NCBI GenBank assembly: GCA_021545665.1
Contig: JAJRTX010000080.1
Coordinates: forward strand, 1-20,714
Length of the DNA stretch: 20,714 bases
From: Zetaproteobacteria bacterium
GTDB lineage: Bacteria; Pseudomonadota; Zetaproteobacteria; Mariprofundales; Mariprofundaceae
Reading direction: 5' to 3'
Shown here one piece after another: positions 1-8,314 of this stretch (position 1 is its first letter; each line of letters begins with the position of its first letter). The notes under the pieces were generated by a model that made no database searches, had not been told where the DNA came from, and saw only the letters and a program-made list of their open reading frames with translations. The position numbers and the translations under genes were made by a program.

Positions 1-44
1 CTGCAATAATGCTTAACGTGAGCTTGTCTTCGCCACTCTCTCAT

Positions 45-90
45 AATGGCCTCCTTATTGAACTTGCCGGTTCTAAAGGAGGCCATTTTT
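45..90 (+). terminator. Rho-independent terminator hairpin
   Basis: A perfect 12-bp stem pairs 45-56 (AATGGCCTCCTT) with 76-87 (AAGGAGGCCATT). A nested GAAC/GTTC stem lies in its loop, and a five-T run follows at 86-90. It would end a plus-strand transcript entering from left of the window, insulating the glycan genes from the upstream gene. Confidence 0.75.
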
Positions 91-129
91 ACACCCTGCA
101 CGCAGGAACGGCAGAGCCTCAATGTGTCT

Positions 130-146
130 CACCGCCAAAGGCGGTG
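130..146 (+). repeat. Compact GC-rich hairpin, possible IS end or ops-like site
   Basis: CACCGCC (130-136) and GGCGGTG (140-146) form a 7-bp stem around an AAA loop, followed by GTTTACCT. There is no U-rich tail, so it is not a standard terminator. The right arm (GGCGGTGG) is one base from the GGCGGTAG core of the ops element that recruits RfaH. Hairpins of this shape also occur at ends of IS200/IS605-family elements. The sequence alone does not decide between these. Confidence 0.35.
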
Positions 147-787
147 GTTTACCTAAATTAAATTAATATTCTCAGAGAGAAGGCTAATAATTTTAATTGT
201 TTCTTTCTGATCCTGCTCCAGCAAAAGTATAGAAAGCAACAGACTTGCCTCAGGCCCTGCACTTCGATACTACTTTGTCAAAATAGTATCACTTTCACAA
301 CAACCTTGATTGCTGCCATACAATGACTTTTGCGCCATTTCTGACAAATGAAATGATCCAATACGTTTATGCATTATGAAATCAATAAAGGTAATCCTAG
401 ATAATAGTATTAACGTTCATATATAATATTTCTTTAACCATATTAATCTGACTGGCTTACCCTTATATCGCGTTGCTAAACAAAGCCCTTCTACTCATAA
501 AAATGGATACCGAAATTATTACCTACAGGCCACCACCGTCTTAGCCAGAAATAAAACGCGTGGAGATAAACTTAGAATCTTTCAATAAAAGGAAAATAAT
601 TGGCGAGATGATGCGTGCGCATCTTTATTATATCAGAAAATCAGCACATTAAATTATTACCAGTGATTGAACGCTATACACTATGCATGAGATTACTCAG
701 GATAAATTAACTACTATCAGGTTAGAATTCTACTGCGCATAAGAAACTGAGTTACACTGAAAAAATGGGCTATATACCGGAGCTTGC

Positions 788-2053
788 ATGACCCTTACAA
801 CTGGAAAACCTGAAAATAGACGGCAGGAAAAATTCAAACTTCTTTTCATCTCATCAGATAGATTCCCACCTTTCAGGGTAGACGTGACAATTTTATTTGG
901 GGAAGAAATTATGCAACGAGGCCATACAATAGATTGGCTTCTACAATCTGAGGAGTCCTGCAAACAAGCCTATGAAACAAATTGGGCTGGTGGAAAAGCA
1001 TGGGTAGGAAAAACAGATTTAGGAAACACTGCATTCAGCCGTCTCAAAAAACATCTTCTCAGTATCACTCACGATTTCAGAATGTTCAGACTGGCAAAGA
1101 AGAATTCTTATGATTTTATTCAGGTCAAGGATAAATTCATCTCTGCATTATTGGCCATTGCAGCAGCCAAAGTAGGTAATGCGAAATTTGTATACTGGTT
1201 ATCGTACCCCTTTCCCGAAGCGGCGTTCTACAATGCCAGTTCGGGACACTCCAGATACCCGTTATTTGACCGTCTACGAGGCATTATTTTCAAACTATTA
1301 CTATACAAAGTAATCTTGCCGCAAGCCACACACATATTTGTTCAAAGTGATCAAATGCGCCGTGATGTTGCGGAAGCTGGTATAGCATTACGCAAGATCA
1401 GTGCAGTACCTATGGGGGTTGCCATTGACAAAGTACCACTCCCCTGTAATAAGCCGGAAGTACCCACCCAGGAGAGGAAAATAGTTTACCTTGGCGACCT
1501 CAGCAGAAACAGAAAGCTGGATTTTCTGATCCGGGTATTCCGTCAAGTTCATGATAACTTTCCCAATGCAAAACTCTACCTGGTCGGTGGTAGCCATGAC
1601 ACTTCTGATCTTGAGAAACTCAGAAATTACGCAGAAAAACTGGAGATATCTGAATCAGTGATTTTTACAGGGTTTTTGCCTATCACCCAAGGATGGCAGC
1701 ATGCGGTAGAAGCGGATGTCTGTGTCTCACCTCTCCATACAACACCCATTTACAGGCCCGCATCGCTGACAAAACTAGTGGAATATATGGCGATGCAGCG
1801 AGCTGTCGTAGCTAATGAGCACCCGGACCAGGGGGCGGTGATTGAAAAAAGTGGCGGAGGAATTTGTGTACCTTATGACGAGACTAATTTCTCTGATGCT
1901 ATCATAAAATTATTACGCAACCCCGAGCTAGCTCACCAAATGGGAATAAAAGGGAGAGATTATGTTAAAAACCACCGCTCCTACAAGATTATTGCGGACC
2001 GAGTTGAAGCAGTATACTTGGATCTAATAAATAAAGAACTGAGAACAACTTAA
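788..2053 (+). CDS. Glycosyltransferase family 4 (GT-B fold)
   Basis: A 421-residue cytosolic or membrane-associated glycosyltransferase that likely adds a sugar from a nucleotide donor to a lipid-linked glycan. The N-terminal Rossmann half starts with KLLFISSDRFPPF near residue 17. The C-terminal half starts at about residue 235 (KIVYLGDLSRNRKLDFLI), followed by LYLVGG and VIFTGF strands. The donor-site segment reads PASLTKLVEYMAM, the variant of the GT4 EX7E motif that keeps the second Glu (KLVEYM) but not the first. GGAG five bases upstream of the ATG supports the start. The stop overlaps the next start (TAATG), so the two genes are translationally coupled. The sugar and linkage cannot be told from sequence. 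Confidence 0.88.
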   Translation: MTLTTGKPENRRQEKFKLLFISSDRFPPFRVDVTILFGEEIMQRGHTIDWLLQSEESCKQAYETNWAGGKAWVGKTDLGNTAFSRLKKHLLSITHDFRMFRLAKKNSYDFIQVKDKFISALLAIAAAKVGNAKFVYWLSYPFPEAAFYNASSGHSRYPLFDRLRGIIFKLLLYKVILPQATHIFVQSDQMRRDVAEAGIALRKISAVPMGVAIDKVPLPCNKPEVPTQERKIVYLGDLSRNRKLDFLIRVFRQVHDNFPNAKLYLVGGSHDTSDLEKLRNYAEKLEISESVIFTGFLPITQGWQHAVEADVCVSPLHTTPIYRPASLTKLVEYMAMQRAVVANEHPDQGAVIEKSGGGICVPYDETNFSDAIIKLLRNPELAHQMGIKGRDYVKNHRSYKIIADRVEAVYLDLINKELRTT

Positions 2054-2700
2054 TGTTACTTGAAGAAGCCAGGTGGTTTGGCCAAATGATCTCTGAAACA
2101 AAAGCAGACGACGTGTCTCCAATGCTCAATATTGGAAGTGGTACGGGAGAACTGAGAGAAGAGAGACAGCCCTGGGTTGAGAATGAAGTATTCAAAGTAG
2201 CAGCAGACAAAGGCGTCAAGGTATTACATACTGATTTGCAGAATGCTCCAGGTGTAGATCTGGTTGGTGACCTGTCTGACACAGAGTTCAGAAAGAAATT
2301 ACAGGCTATGAAGTTCAAGTCAGTCTTCTGCTCAAACCTGATGGAGCATATCACCAATAGAGAGGAGGTAGCCGAACTGATTCTATCGATTATTCCAGTC
2401 GGCGCCTATCTGTTTCTCTCTTGCCCATATAAATACCCTTATCATCCCACACCAATTGATACCGGTTACAGACCAACTGTTGAGGAACTTGCCCAACTCT
2501 TTCCCGGGACTACAATAATCAAGGGCGAACTGGTCACAGGCGGGAACTATCTCCAGTTAATTACTAACAATCCATTACAGATACTTCGTATCTTCATGCC
2601 GTTTTATAGACCAAAGAGATGGTTAGGTGTGATAAGCAAACTGGCCTATCTTTTCAGAAACTACCAGGCATCCTGTGTTCTACTGAGAAAGGATAATTGA
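2053..2700 (+). CDS. Class I SAM-dependent methyltransferase-like protein
   Basis: A 215-residue protein with the class I methyltransferase plan. Motif I is LNIGSGTGE (about residues 25-33), a likely SAM-ribose acidic residue is D61 (HTDLQ), and a motif-IV-like SNLMEHI lies at 94-100. It is close to the Methyltransf_11 type and somewhat short. It starts inside the stop codon of the preceding GT4 (TAATG), so it probably methylates the same glycan or its precursor. The region after about residue 130 (CPYKYPYHPTPIDTGYRP) is also seen in methyltransferases of polysaccharide loci. The acceptor is unknown. The gene converges on the minus-strand operon, with 203 bp between stops and no clear terminator there. 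Confidence 0.75.
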   Translation: MLLEEARWFGQMISETKADDVSPMLNIGSGTGELREERQPWVENEVFKVAADKGVKVLHTDLQNAPGVDLVGDLSDTEFRKKLQAMKFKSVFCSNLMEHITNREEVAELILSIIPVGAYLFLSCPYKYPYHPTPIDTGYRPTVEELAQLFPGTTIIKGELVTGGNYLQLITNNPLQILRIFMPFYRPKRWLGVISKLAYLFRNYQASCVLLRKDN

Positions 2701-2903
2701 GAAAAATATAAAAGCCATGTCATTTGAGATATTGCCAGAAGCCACATGAACCCCATCTCTGCCTACCTTACAGCAACACTATATTTTGATCTTTAGCCCC
2801 GCTGCATACTGCAGACTATCAAACATGCAGAAAACTCCCTGCAAAATAGACCTCATAAAACAATGCTTCCTTCCATCATATATAGACAGGGAAAATTCTT
2901 GTC

Positions 2904-4202
2904 TTAGTAGTGTTCCTGTCTCTGCATTCGAAAACATCGAGAAACGATGACACCACTCATATACCAAAACAGCAAACCAATAGAGGCTACCGGAATAATA
3001 TTCTGGTATGCAAATACGATGAGTAGCAGAACTGTTACACCGGGCCATCCCAATGCAATAGCACCATAAATATCATTGCTGCGACTAAGCACAACCGCAT
3101 CTTTTAAAAACAACAACAACATCAATATCGACATACCCAGCCCAAACAGCCCGATCTCCCATATGAAATATGAGACTGTTGTCATGCCTGCGCCTTTCAT
3201 CCCATATTGACTGATATATTCGCCCTGCAGCCTTGTTGTGGCAGTATCTGACACATTCCCAATACCATGACCAATCAATAATTTTACCGGGTCATTAATT
3301 AATTTGAATGGCAACACCATACTGTCCACCCGACCAATTTCACTATGCTCTAAACCACCACCGGTTCGACTCTCCTCATCAGCACCTTTATAGACATACT
3401 CAGTCATCTTTCCTTCGGTGATTACACTCAATACATTCCCACCCCAACGAGTATAGTAACTATTATAAACAGCAACAAAAACCACAAGAAGAACAGCAGC
3501 AATTCCTCCAATTTGAAGCAAATATTTTACTTTTTCCTTTCCCCGGACAAAAAGCACGGGCACAATCAGCGCAACAGGTATCAGGAAAAGTGAAATAGTT
3601 GTTTCATTGATCATTGTTGGCATTAACAGTAAAAACAGGACAAGAATAAATTTCTTTACTGAGATATAACGTTTGAGATAAAAGCCCATCAGAATTGCGG
3701 CGCAGCCAATCAAGACAATGGATAAATTAGATGATAGCCCTAACGTTCCAACCACAACATCACCACTGGCTTTATTGCTAAACTGTACAAAGCGCTGAAA
3801 GAAAGACACAGGGAACTGTAAAAGAGCACATCCTAATACCAGCTTTAGCTGCCTGCTCATATCTTCTTCAGAAAAATTACACACCAACGGCAACAGGAAA
3901 AATGGTATATAGCGTAAATAGATCAACATTCCAGCAAAAACAGCTCCAGGTTGAACAGCATTAATCGCCACTCCTGCCAGGATCACAAGAAGAAAGATAA
4001 TGAAAAACAGTAAATATCTTGGGAAGATAAATACAGGAAACTTTAGCCCGACACGCAAAGCAACAATAACCAACACCAGCGCCGAAAGCATTTCAGGTGC
4101 GATCCGGAATACCGCCCCTCCCGGCATCTGTTTCACAATAATAGGAAGTAGAAAAGCTGAAAGAATAATTAGATAGACAAGCTTATTCATTGCGCGCGCC
4201 AT
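2904..4202 (-). CDS. Polytopic O-antigen polymerase/ligase-type membrane protein (Wzy/WaaL-like)
   Basis: A 432-residue, very hydrophobic protein with roughly 11-12 predicted membrane helices. A large hydrophilic loop near residues 255-325 contains HSEIGRVDS and LLIGHGIGNVSD. This layout (helices, one big periplasmic loop, a few C-terminal helices) is that of the O-antigen polymerase/ligase superfamily, which joins undecaprenyl-PP-linked repeats or transfers glycan to lipid A. It is the last gene of a minus-strand run with the epimerase and two GT4 genes. The start is uncertain: ATG at 4202 and ATG at 4190 are both possible, and neither has a clear Shine-Dalgarno sequence. Family members are too divergent to separate polymerase from ligase by eye. 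Confidence 0.75.
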   Translation of the reverse strand: MARAMNKLVYLIILSAFLLPIIVKQMPGGAVFRIAPEMLSALVLVIVALRVGLKFPVFIFPRYLLFFIIFLLVILAGVAINAVQPGAVFAGMLIYLRYIPFFLLPLVCNFSEEDMSRQLKLVLGCALLQFPVSFFQRFVQFSNKASGDVVVGTLGLSSNLSIVLIGCAAILMGFYLKRYISVKKFILVLFLLLMPTMINETTISLFLIPVALIVPVLFVRGKEKVKYLLQIGGIAAVLLVVFVAVYNSYYTRWGGNVLSVITEGKMTEYVYKGADEESRTGGGLEHSEIGRVDSMVLPFKLINDPVKLLIGHGIGNVSDTATTRLQGEYISQYGMKGAGMTTVSYFIWEIGLFGLGMSILMLLLFLKDAVVLSRSNDIYGAIALGWPGVTVLLLIVFAYQNIIPVASIGLLFWYMSGVIVSRCFRMQRQEHY

Positions 4203-4236
4203 AAAATAATATATTTATCCATGATGCAGCGCCTTA

Positions 4237-5328
4237 TCACCCTGTTAACACTTCCAGGATCTGTCTAAATATTTTTGGTGAATTATTCTCTAGCGCATAT
4301 TTACAACCGTTAAGGCCCATTTCACGCCTCAATTCCTGGTCAGTCAGCAAACATACAACATCCTTCTTAAGCTGATCATAAGACCCAGACAGGAAACCAA
4401 TTTTCTTACTGGCAAGCAAACCATCAAGATCAACATCAAGACTGATAACCGGCACTTTTCTCATCCATGCCTGAATAAATGTATTAGGAAAACCCTCCTT
4501 GAGGCTTGTGTTTACAAAAAGATGTCCCTGCGCCAGCTGCTGATTAACCTTAGCTAGTGGCTGAAGACCAAAAAACCGGATATTCTCAAGCTTTTTAATG
4601 TCCCTATGCAAATCTGAGTATCTTTGTGTATCCCCTGGGTTCCCTATCATGACAAACTCAACATCATGCAAACATCTAAGATCGCTGGCTAACTGGACAA
4701 ATATCTCGGGGCGTTTAACGGGCTTAAAATTCCCCACCCAAATAACCTTTATTGGCTTTTGTTTGTTAATTTTCTCTGTAGGCACAGGGTGAAAATTTCC
4801 AATCACAGCTGTTACTTCTAGCCCGAAATGAGTCTCAAGCAACGCTCCCTGCCGCTGTGTCTGGGCGATAATGGCATCGGCATTACGTATTCCATACTCC
4901 CCTATCTTCCTATCGATCAACCTTAATAGTGTGACAGTTGTAAAACGTTCTTGAAATGGAGATACATCAAAGTCATGAGCAACATGGAAAACAAGCCTGC
5001 AATCTCTTTTTTTTGCGTAAAAGGCAGCCACACCTGTATATGCCAATAAACCGCGCTGGTATATTATATCCGGCTGTATCTCCTTCAGTATTCTATACAG
5101 ATCAATCGCGTCAAAAAAGAAAGCGTACCGATTCAGACGATTTCTTCCCTTAATTTGAACGAGTTGGTAGCCACTCGGGCGACATGCCAAATCAATTGCA
5201 CGCGCCAGGTAAAATACCTCAAATTCTCCAGTACTGACCAGTTCATCCGCAATACAGCCCGCCTGATATTCTGCACCACCCAATGCATTTGAGAAATGCC
5301 CGCCAAGCAAAATACACAACCTTTTCAC
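4237..5328 (-). CDS. Glycosyltransferase family 4 with an EX7Q variant motif
   Basis: A 363-residue GT-B glycosyltransferase. The N-terminal half opens with CILLGGHFSNALGGAEYQ, where the Gly-rich GGAE loop is typical of GT4 acceptor sites. The C-terminal donor half starts at about residue 193 (KVIWVGNFKPVKRPEIFV) and includes FVMIGNPGD and IRFFGL. The usual EX7E reads EGFPNTFIQ, so Gln replaces the second Glu. The start is GTG at 5328, preceded by GGGAG about nine bases upstream inside the end of the previous gene; only four bases separate them, so the two GT4 genes are almost certainly co-transcribed. Its product probably extends the same oligosaccharide. Donor and linkage are unknown. Confidence 0.87.
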   Translation of the reverse strand: MKRLCILLGGHFSNALGGAEYQAGCIADELVSTGEFEVFYLARAIDLACRPSGYQLVQIKGRNRLNRYAFFFDAIDLYRILKEIQPDIIYQRGLLAYTGVAAFYAKKRDCRLVFHVAHDFDVSPFQERFTTVTLLRLIDRKIGEYGIRNADAIIAQTQRQGALLETHFGLEVTAVIGNFHPVPTEKINKQKPIKVIWVGNFKPVKRPEIFVQLASDLRCLHDVEFVMIGNPGDTQRYSDLHRDIKKLENIRFFGLQPLAKVNQQLAQGHLFVNTSLKEGFPNTFIQAWMRKVPVISLDVDLDGLLASKKIGFLSGSYDQLKKDVVCLLTDQELRREMGLNGCKYALENNSPKIFRQILEVLTG

Positions 5329-5332
5329 TATT

Positions 5333-6526
5333 TCAGACTCCCAATGCTTTTCTCAAGGCCTTGGGGAAATCAATTTCTGGTTTCAGATGTCTCTTTCCTG
5401 CAGATGCAGCACCACTCGCTAATTTCCTGCAGTACAGCTCATCCTGAATCATTTTCTCAAGCTTTCCTCTCAAATCTTCAACGTTCTCAGGCTGAAATAG
5501 CAAACCATTAACACCATCATCTATCAAATATGGAAAAGGGCCAAAATCAGGTGCCACAACCGGACGGCCTAAAACAAAACTCTCTGGAACCACTCGGCAT
5601 AAACCTTCAGTCAAGGCTAAACGTGTTGGCGCCACCACTACCCGTGACTGCTGAATTAATCCTGGCAATTTCTCATGATGAACAAAACCAAGAACACTTA
5701 CCTGCGAGGCAGATGAACTCTCCCTTACCATTTTCTCCAGCGATGGCAGGTCTGGCCCTTCTCCTGCATAAACAAGCTGTACATTTGGATTTTTCTCTAA
5801 CAGAGGCATAGCGGCCGATAATAGGTCAAATATCCCCTTATTATGATGAATACGCCCTGCAAAAAAGATAACAAAAGGGTCGCTGTCCTTTTTCAAATCA
5901 GGCGCACTCGATATACCATTCCCGTTTGTCAGCAAGTATCTGTAATCCACGCTGTACTGAATAATATTTACGACTGGAACACCAATACCACGCAGTTGCT
6001 CATCAAGGTAAGGGCCATGACAAATGACAGCGGGCAACCTTCTCAGAACCCAGCGATCTAGATAAAACCATAATTTCCTGAGCGGATTGGCAAATAAAAC
6101 ATCCACTCTTGTATGTCGTGAATGGGCCAATGGTACATTCCATAGCCTGGCATACAGATAGCATGCCCAAAGAGCGGGGCCTATTTTCGCACACAGTATC
6201 TTTGTAGGCCGGAAGGATACAAGCTGTAAGAATACTCTAAAGAAAAGTGCGATCTCTTCCAGATATGACATGACTGTCTTGCCACCATTCTGGTTATGGC
6301 GGAAAGTTTTCACCTGCACATTATCCATAGAGAAAACTGCATTTTCTGGCGTAGACGCCATCAATAAAGTAGGTGAACATCCACTCCACTGGAGAAATGC
6401 CGCAAGATAGTGGTCATTTCCACCCGCCGGGATCGTTTTTGGCGCAGGCCCAATACGCTTCAATTCATCTATAATATTACCATGGGTACAGTATACATAA
6501 CGTACATCAGACTCTTGTTTGGGCAT
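5333..6526 (-). CDS. Glycosyltransferase family 4
   Basis: A 397-residue GT-B glycosyltransferase. The C-terminal half has FVIFFAGRIHHNKGIFDLL, LVYAGEGPD, VSVLGFV and a complete EX7E motif in TEGLCRVVPESF, followed by GRPVVAPDFG and NGLLF, all hallmarks of retaining GT4 enzymes. I chose ATG at 6526 because GGAG lies six bases upstream; a TTG at 6538 would place that Shine-Dalgarno inside the gene and add only four residues. It follows the epimerase gene by about 290 bp and precedes the next GT4 by four bases. It is expected to act at the cytoplasmic face of the inner membrane on a lipid-linked acceptor. Specificity cannot be read from the sequence. Confidence 0.88.
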   Translation of the reverse strand: MPKQESDVRYVYCTHGNIIDELKRIGPAPKTIPAGGNDHYLAAFLQWSGCSPTLLMASTPENAVFSMDNVQVKTFRHNQNGGKTVMSYLEEIALFFRVFLQLVSFRPTKILCAKIGPALWACYLYARLWNVPLAHSRHTRVDVLFANPLRKLWFYLDRWVLRRLPAVICHGPYLDEQLRGIGVPVVNIIQYSVDYRYLLTNGNGISSAPDLKKDSDPFVIFFAGRIHHNKGIFDLLSAAMPLLEKNPNVQLVYAGEGPDLPSLEKMVRESSSASQVSVLGFVHHEKLPGLIQQSRVVVAPTRLALTEGLCRVVPESFVLGRPVVAPDFGPFPYLIDDGVNGLLFQPENVEDLRGKLEKMIQDELYCRKLASGAASAGKRHLKPEIDFPKALRKALGV

Positions 6527-6816
6527 GCTTATCTCCAATCATCCTCCACCCGATTTGATCCGGGCATATCTTGTCGCTAGAAATATCCAGCAAAAATTCC
6601 CGACTATTTGACAAGCTGGTTAATCTGCTCGATTCCATGCAGTACGCGGAAAAACGAATCGTTTCCAGAAGAAGGGTAAAAAAGTTAAAAGGGCTATCCT
6701 TGACTATACCACCTGTCGTAGCCGCTGAAAATTCCTGTCCAGAGCCTGATGGTGGTCAGGCAGTTACACAGCCTCCTTTTATGAATCGGCAGAAAAACCT
6801 TTCTATTGAATGTAAT
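6527..6816 (-). other. Intergenic gap inside the minus-strand glycan operon
   Basis: About 290 bp between the epimerase stop and the next glycosyltransferase start, with no convincing gene on either strand. It holds an inverted repeat at 6744-6761 (GCCTGA-TGGTGG-TCAGGC) without a T run. An AGGAGG on the minus strand (about 6773-6779) is followed by GTG and an immediate TAA, so it serves no visible gene. The gap may be a decayed gene or a separate promoter region for the two glycosyltransferases. Confidence 0.45.
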
Positions 6817-7719
6817 TTACCTGCCTGCCAGGGACTTCTGATACCATTTAATCGTCTCAACAAGCCCCTCTTTCAAGGATACCCTGGGCTGCCAGCCCAG
6901 ATTTCTACAGGTATCTGCCACATCCGCCACTCGCACTCGCTCCAGCGCCCGTTCTGGTATAGAGCCAAATTCCGGCACAATATCAGCCTCATGCAATTCA
7001 CATATCAATTCGACAACCTGCTTCACTGTTGTCAGCTTCCCTGTACCAAGATCGATCTCCTGGCCTTCAATACCGCTGCGCAGGCTCATGGCGATAAGCC
7101 CTTCTACGACGTCATCGACATAGATCCAGTCTACCGGCCGTTCGCCACTAGACAATCTGGGCGTTTCCTCACGTAACAGTGTAGAAATGACATAAGGCAC
7201 CAGTTTGCGCATATCTTTCTGATCAGGACCGTACACCATGAACAATCGCGCCATGACCACGGGTGTCTGGTACAGGGCATGAAACATACGCGCATAGCCG
7301 CTACCTGCCCACTTGGCAGCTGCGTAAGGTGAACATGGAATGGCAACTCCGTCAGCTGATGGTTCTTCCATGGAGCCGGTCATGACCAGTCGTTGGCAAT
7401 CCATTTCAGCAGCCATAATCAAAATATTGACAGTACTTACCAGGTTGGCCTGGAACGTAGGCATCACCACTTCCAAAGCCCGGCTGCCGGTTACTTCGCT
7501 CGCCAGATGGTAGACAAAATCCGGCTTGATCGTATTGAACAGCTTTTCAACACTGGAGAAATTTCCAAGATCACCCTGCCACCAGACAATATTCCCGCTA
7601 TTTTCCGACCTTTCCTGTCGGGAAATAGCGTGGACCTCAATCCCCAGTTCGCAGAGCCTGCGGCATAAGTGGGAACCTATAAAACCACTTGCTCCGGTAA
7701 CCAGAGCTGACTTCCCCAT
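6817..7719 (-). CDS. NAD-dependent epimerase/dehydratase (extended SDR)
   Basis: A 300-residue extended short-chain dehydrogenase/reductase of the GalE/RfbB/WcaG type, which modifies a nucleotide-activated sugar in the cytoplasm. The Rossmann signature GASGFIG is at residues 9-15, the catalytic Ser lies in TGSMEE (about 116), and the YAAAK Tyr-Lys pair is at about 132/136. RPVDWIYVDDVVEGLI matches the conserved C-terminal segment of the family. ATG at 7719 is preferred because AGGGGTGA stands just upstream and it gives the usual short N-terminus before the Rossmann strand. ATG at 7740, with its own GGGAG, would add seven residues. It heads the minus-strand glycan operon, presumably supplying a donor sugar. 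Epimerase, dehydratase and reductase cannot be separated by eye. Confidence 0.85.
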   Translation of the reverse strand: MGKSALVTGASGFIGSHLCRRLCELGIEVHAISRQERSENSGNIVWWQGDLGNFSSVEKLFNTIKPDFVYHLASEVTGSRALEVVMPTFQANLVSTVNILIMAAEMDCQRLVMTGSMEEPSADGVAIPCSPYAAAKWAGSGYARMFHALYQTPVVMARLFMVYGPDQKDMRKLVPYVISTLLREETPRLSSGERPVDWIYVDDVVEGLIAMSLRSGIEGQEIDLGTGKLTTVKQVVELICELHEADIVPEFGSIPERALERVRVADVADTCRNLGWQPRVSLKEGLVETIKWYQKSLAGR

Positions 7720-8097
7720 TAATTCACCCCTATGTCCCATGGTTTCTCTCCCTTCCCTTCATGACTACTCCAGAATACACTCATCAAGCCTCCATGGTTT
7801 CACAGAAACCAAAAGTGCCCACTCTTCCTCCCCGTAGATATTTTCCTGACCAGGCAAGATTATCTTTTTGATATATCTAAAGGAAATTCAGGCAAAAACG
7901 CTAATATAAGGAACTATGCCAATACTGCAAACGTTATTCATAGTATAAGGTCCTGGGTATATCATCAAAAACATAGTGACAGACGAACGCCATTGATTTT
8001 TATAGTATAATCAGGTACAATTACACTGATTTGTGTGGTGAGAAATGGTCGTATGTGGCCGGATCTGTTGAGTTGAATATAACATTAGGGATGGTTT
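7720..8097. other. Divergent intergenic regulatory region
   Basis: This spacer lies between the leftward epimerase operon and the rightward exported-protein genes, so it should carry promoters in both directions. A rightward sigma-70-like promoter is visible at 7993-8021. A small inverted repeat (GGTTTC-ACA-GAAACC) lies at 7796-7810. TAGTATAA occurs twice (near 7940 and at 8003-8010). No gene is seen, and I found no clear leftward promoter. Confidence 0.5.
7993..8021 (+). promoter_or_regulatory. Sigma-70-like promoter for the small lipoprotein gene
   Basis: A -35 box TTGATT (7993-7998) and a -10 box TACAAT (8016-8021) are separated by exactly 17 bases. A perfect TATAAT at 8006-8011 overlaps the spacer and may give an alternative -10. 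The promoter would lie about 76 bases upstream of the lipoprotein ATG and could drive the genes at 8098 and 8315. Confidence 0.5.
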
Positions 8098-8247
8098 ATG
8101 AAATCGACACTATTGATCAAAACTTTCATGCTTATCGTGCTGGTTGCGTTTCTGAGCGGCTGTGGCGGTGGCGGTGGAGGCAGCGGATCAGGATCCAGTT
8201 CCAGTAACTGGGATGAAATGGTTTGGGATGAAGATAATTGGGGCTGA
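8098..8247 (+). CDS. Small Gly/Ser-rich lipoprotein with a Trp/Asp-rich tail
   Basis: A 49-residue protein. A positively charged start and hydrophobic stretch (MKSTLLIKTFMLIVLVAF) lead to the lipobox LSGC, with the acylated Cys at residue 22, so the mature product is a lipid-anchored peptide of 28 residues. After Cys come six glycines, a Gly/Ser linker, and a tail with a repeated motif (WDEMVWDED, then NW). AGGG seven bases before the ATG is a good ribosome binding site, and a promoter-like element lies about 76 bases upstream. The gene sits 67 bp ahead of the coiled-coil/lectin-like protein gene on the same strand, so the two are probably co-transcribed. Residue 23 is Gly, which favours outer-membrane sorting. 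I do not recognise a named family; the function is unknown. Confidence 0.7.
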   Translation: MKSTLLIKTFMLIVLVAFLSGCGGGGGGSGSGSSSSNWDEMVWDEDNWG

Positions 8248-8314
8248 CAGACCGGCACCTGGTTAATACCAAACGTCTATTACAGTAAAACACAGCAGTG
8301 AGGATATCAAAGGG

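Larger units (their letters stand above)
1..787. other. AT-rich gene-free stretch left of the first glycosyltransferase
   Basis: No convincing coding region is visible on either strand; the longest open frames are short and lack ribosome binding sites. The left end carries a strong terminator-type hairpin (45-90), then a compact 7-bp hairpin (130-146). An inverted repeat of 6-bp arms around 2 bases lies at 610-623 (GATGCG-TG-CGCATC). The rest is AT-rich with scattered A/T runs. I found no confident sigma-70 promoter for the gene starting at 788, although one probably lies here. Confidence 0.6.

Noticed and set aside
1..787. tRNA, small RNA or degraded transposase gene in the left gene-free region
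   Set aside because: No cloverleaf or protein remnant is visible. Only short hairpins and AT-rich DNA are present.
6571..7176. 201-residue plus-strand open frame
   Set aside because: More than half lies antisense to the well-supported epimerase gene. The rest shows no recognisable domain and no good ribosome binding site.
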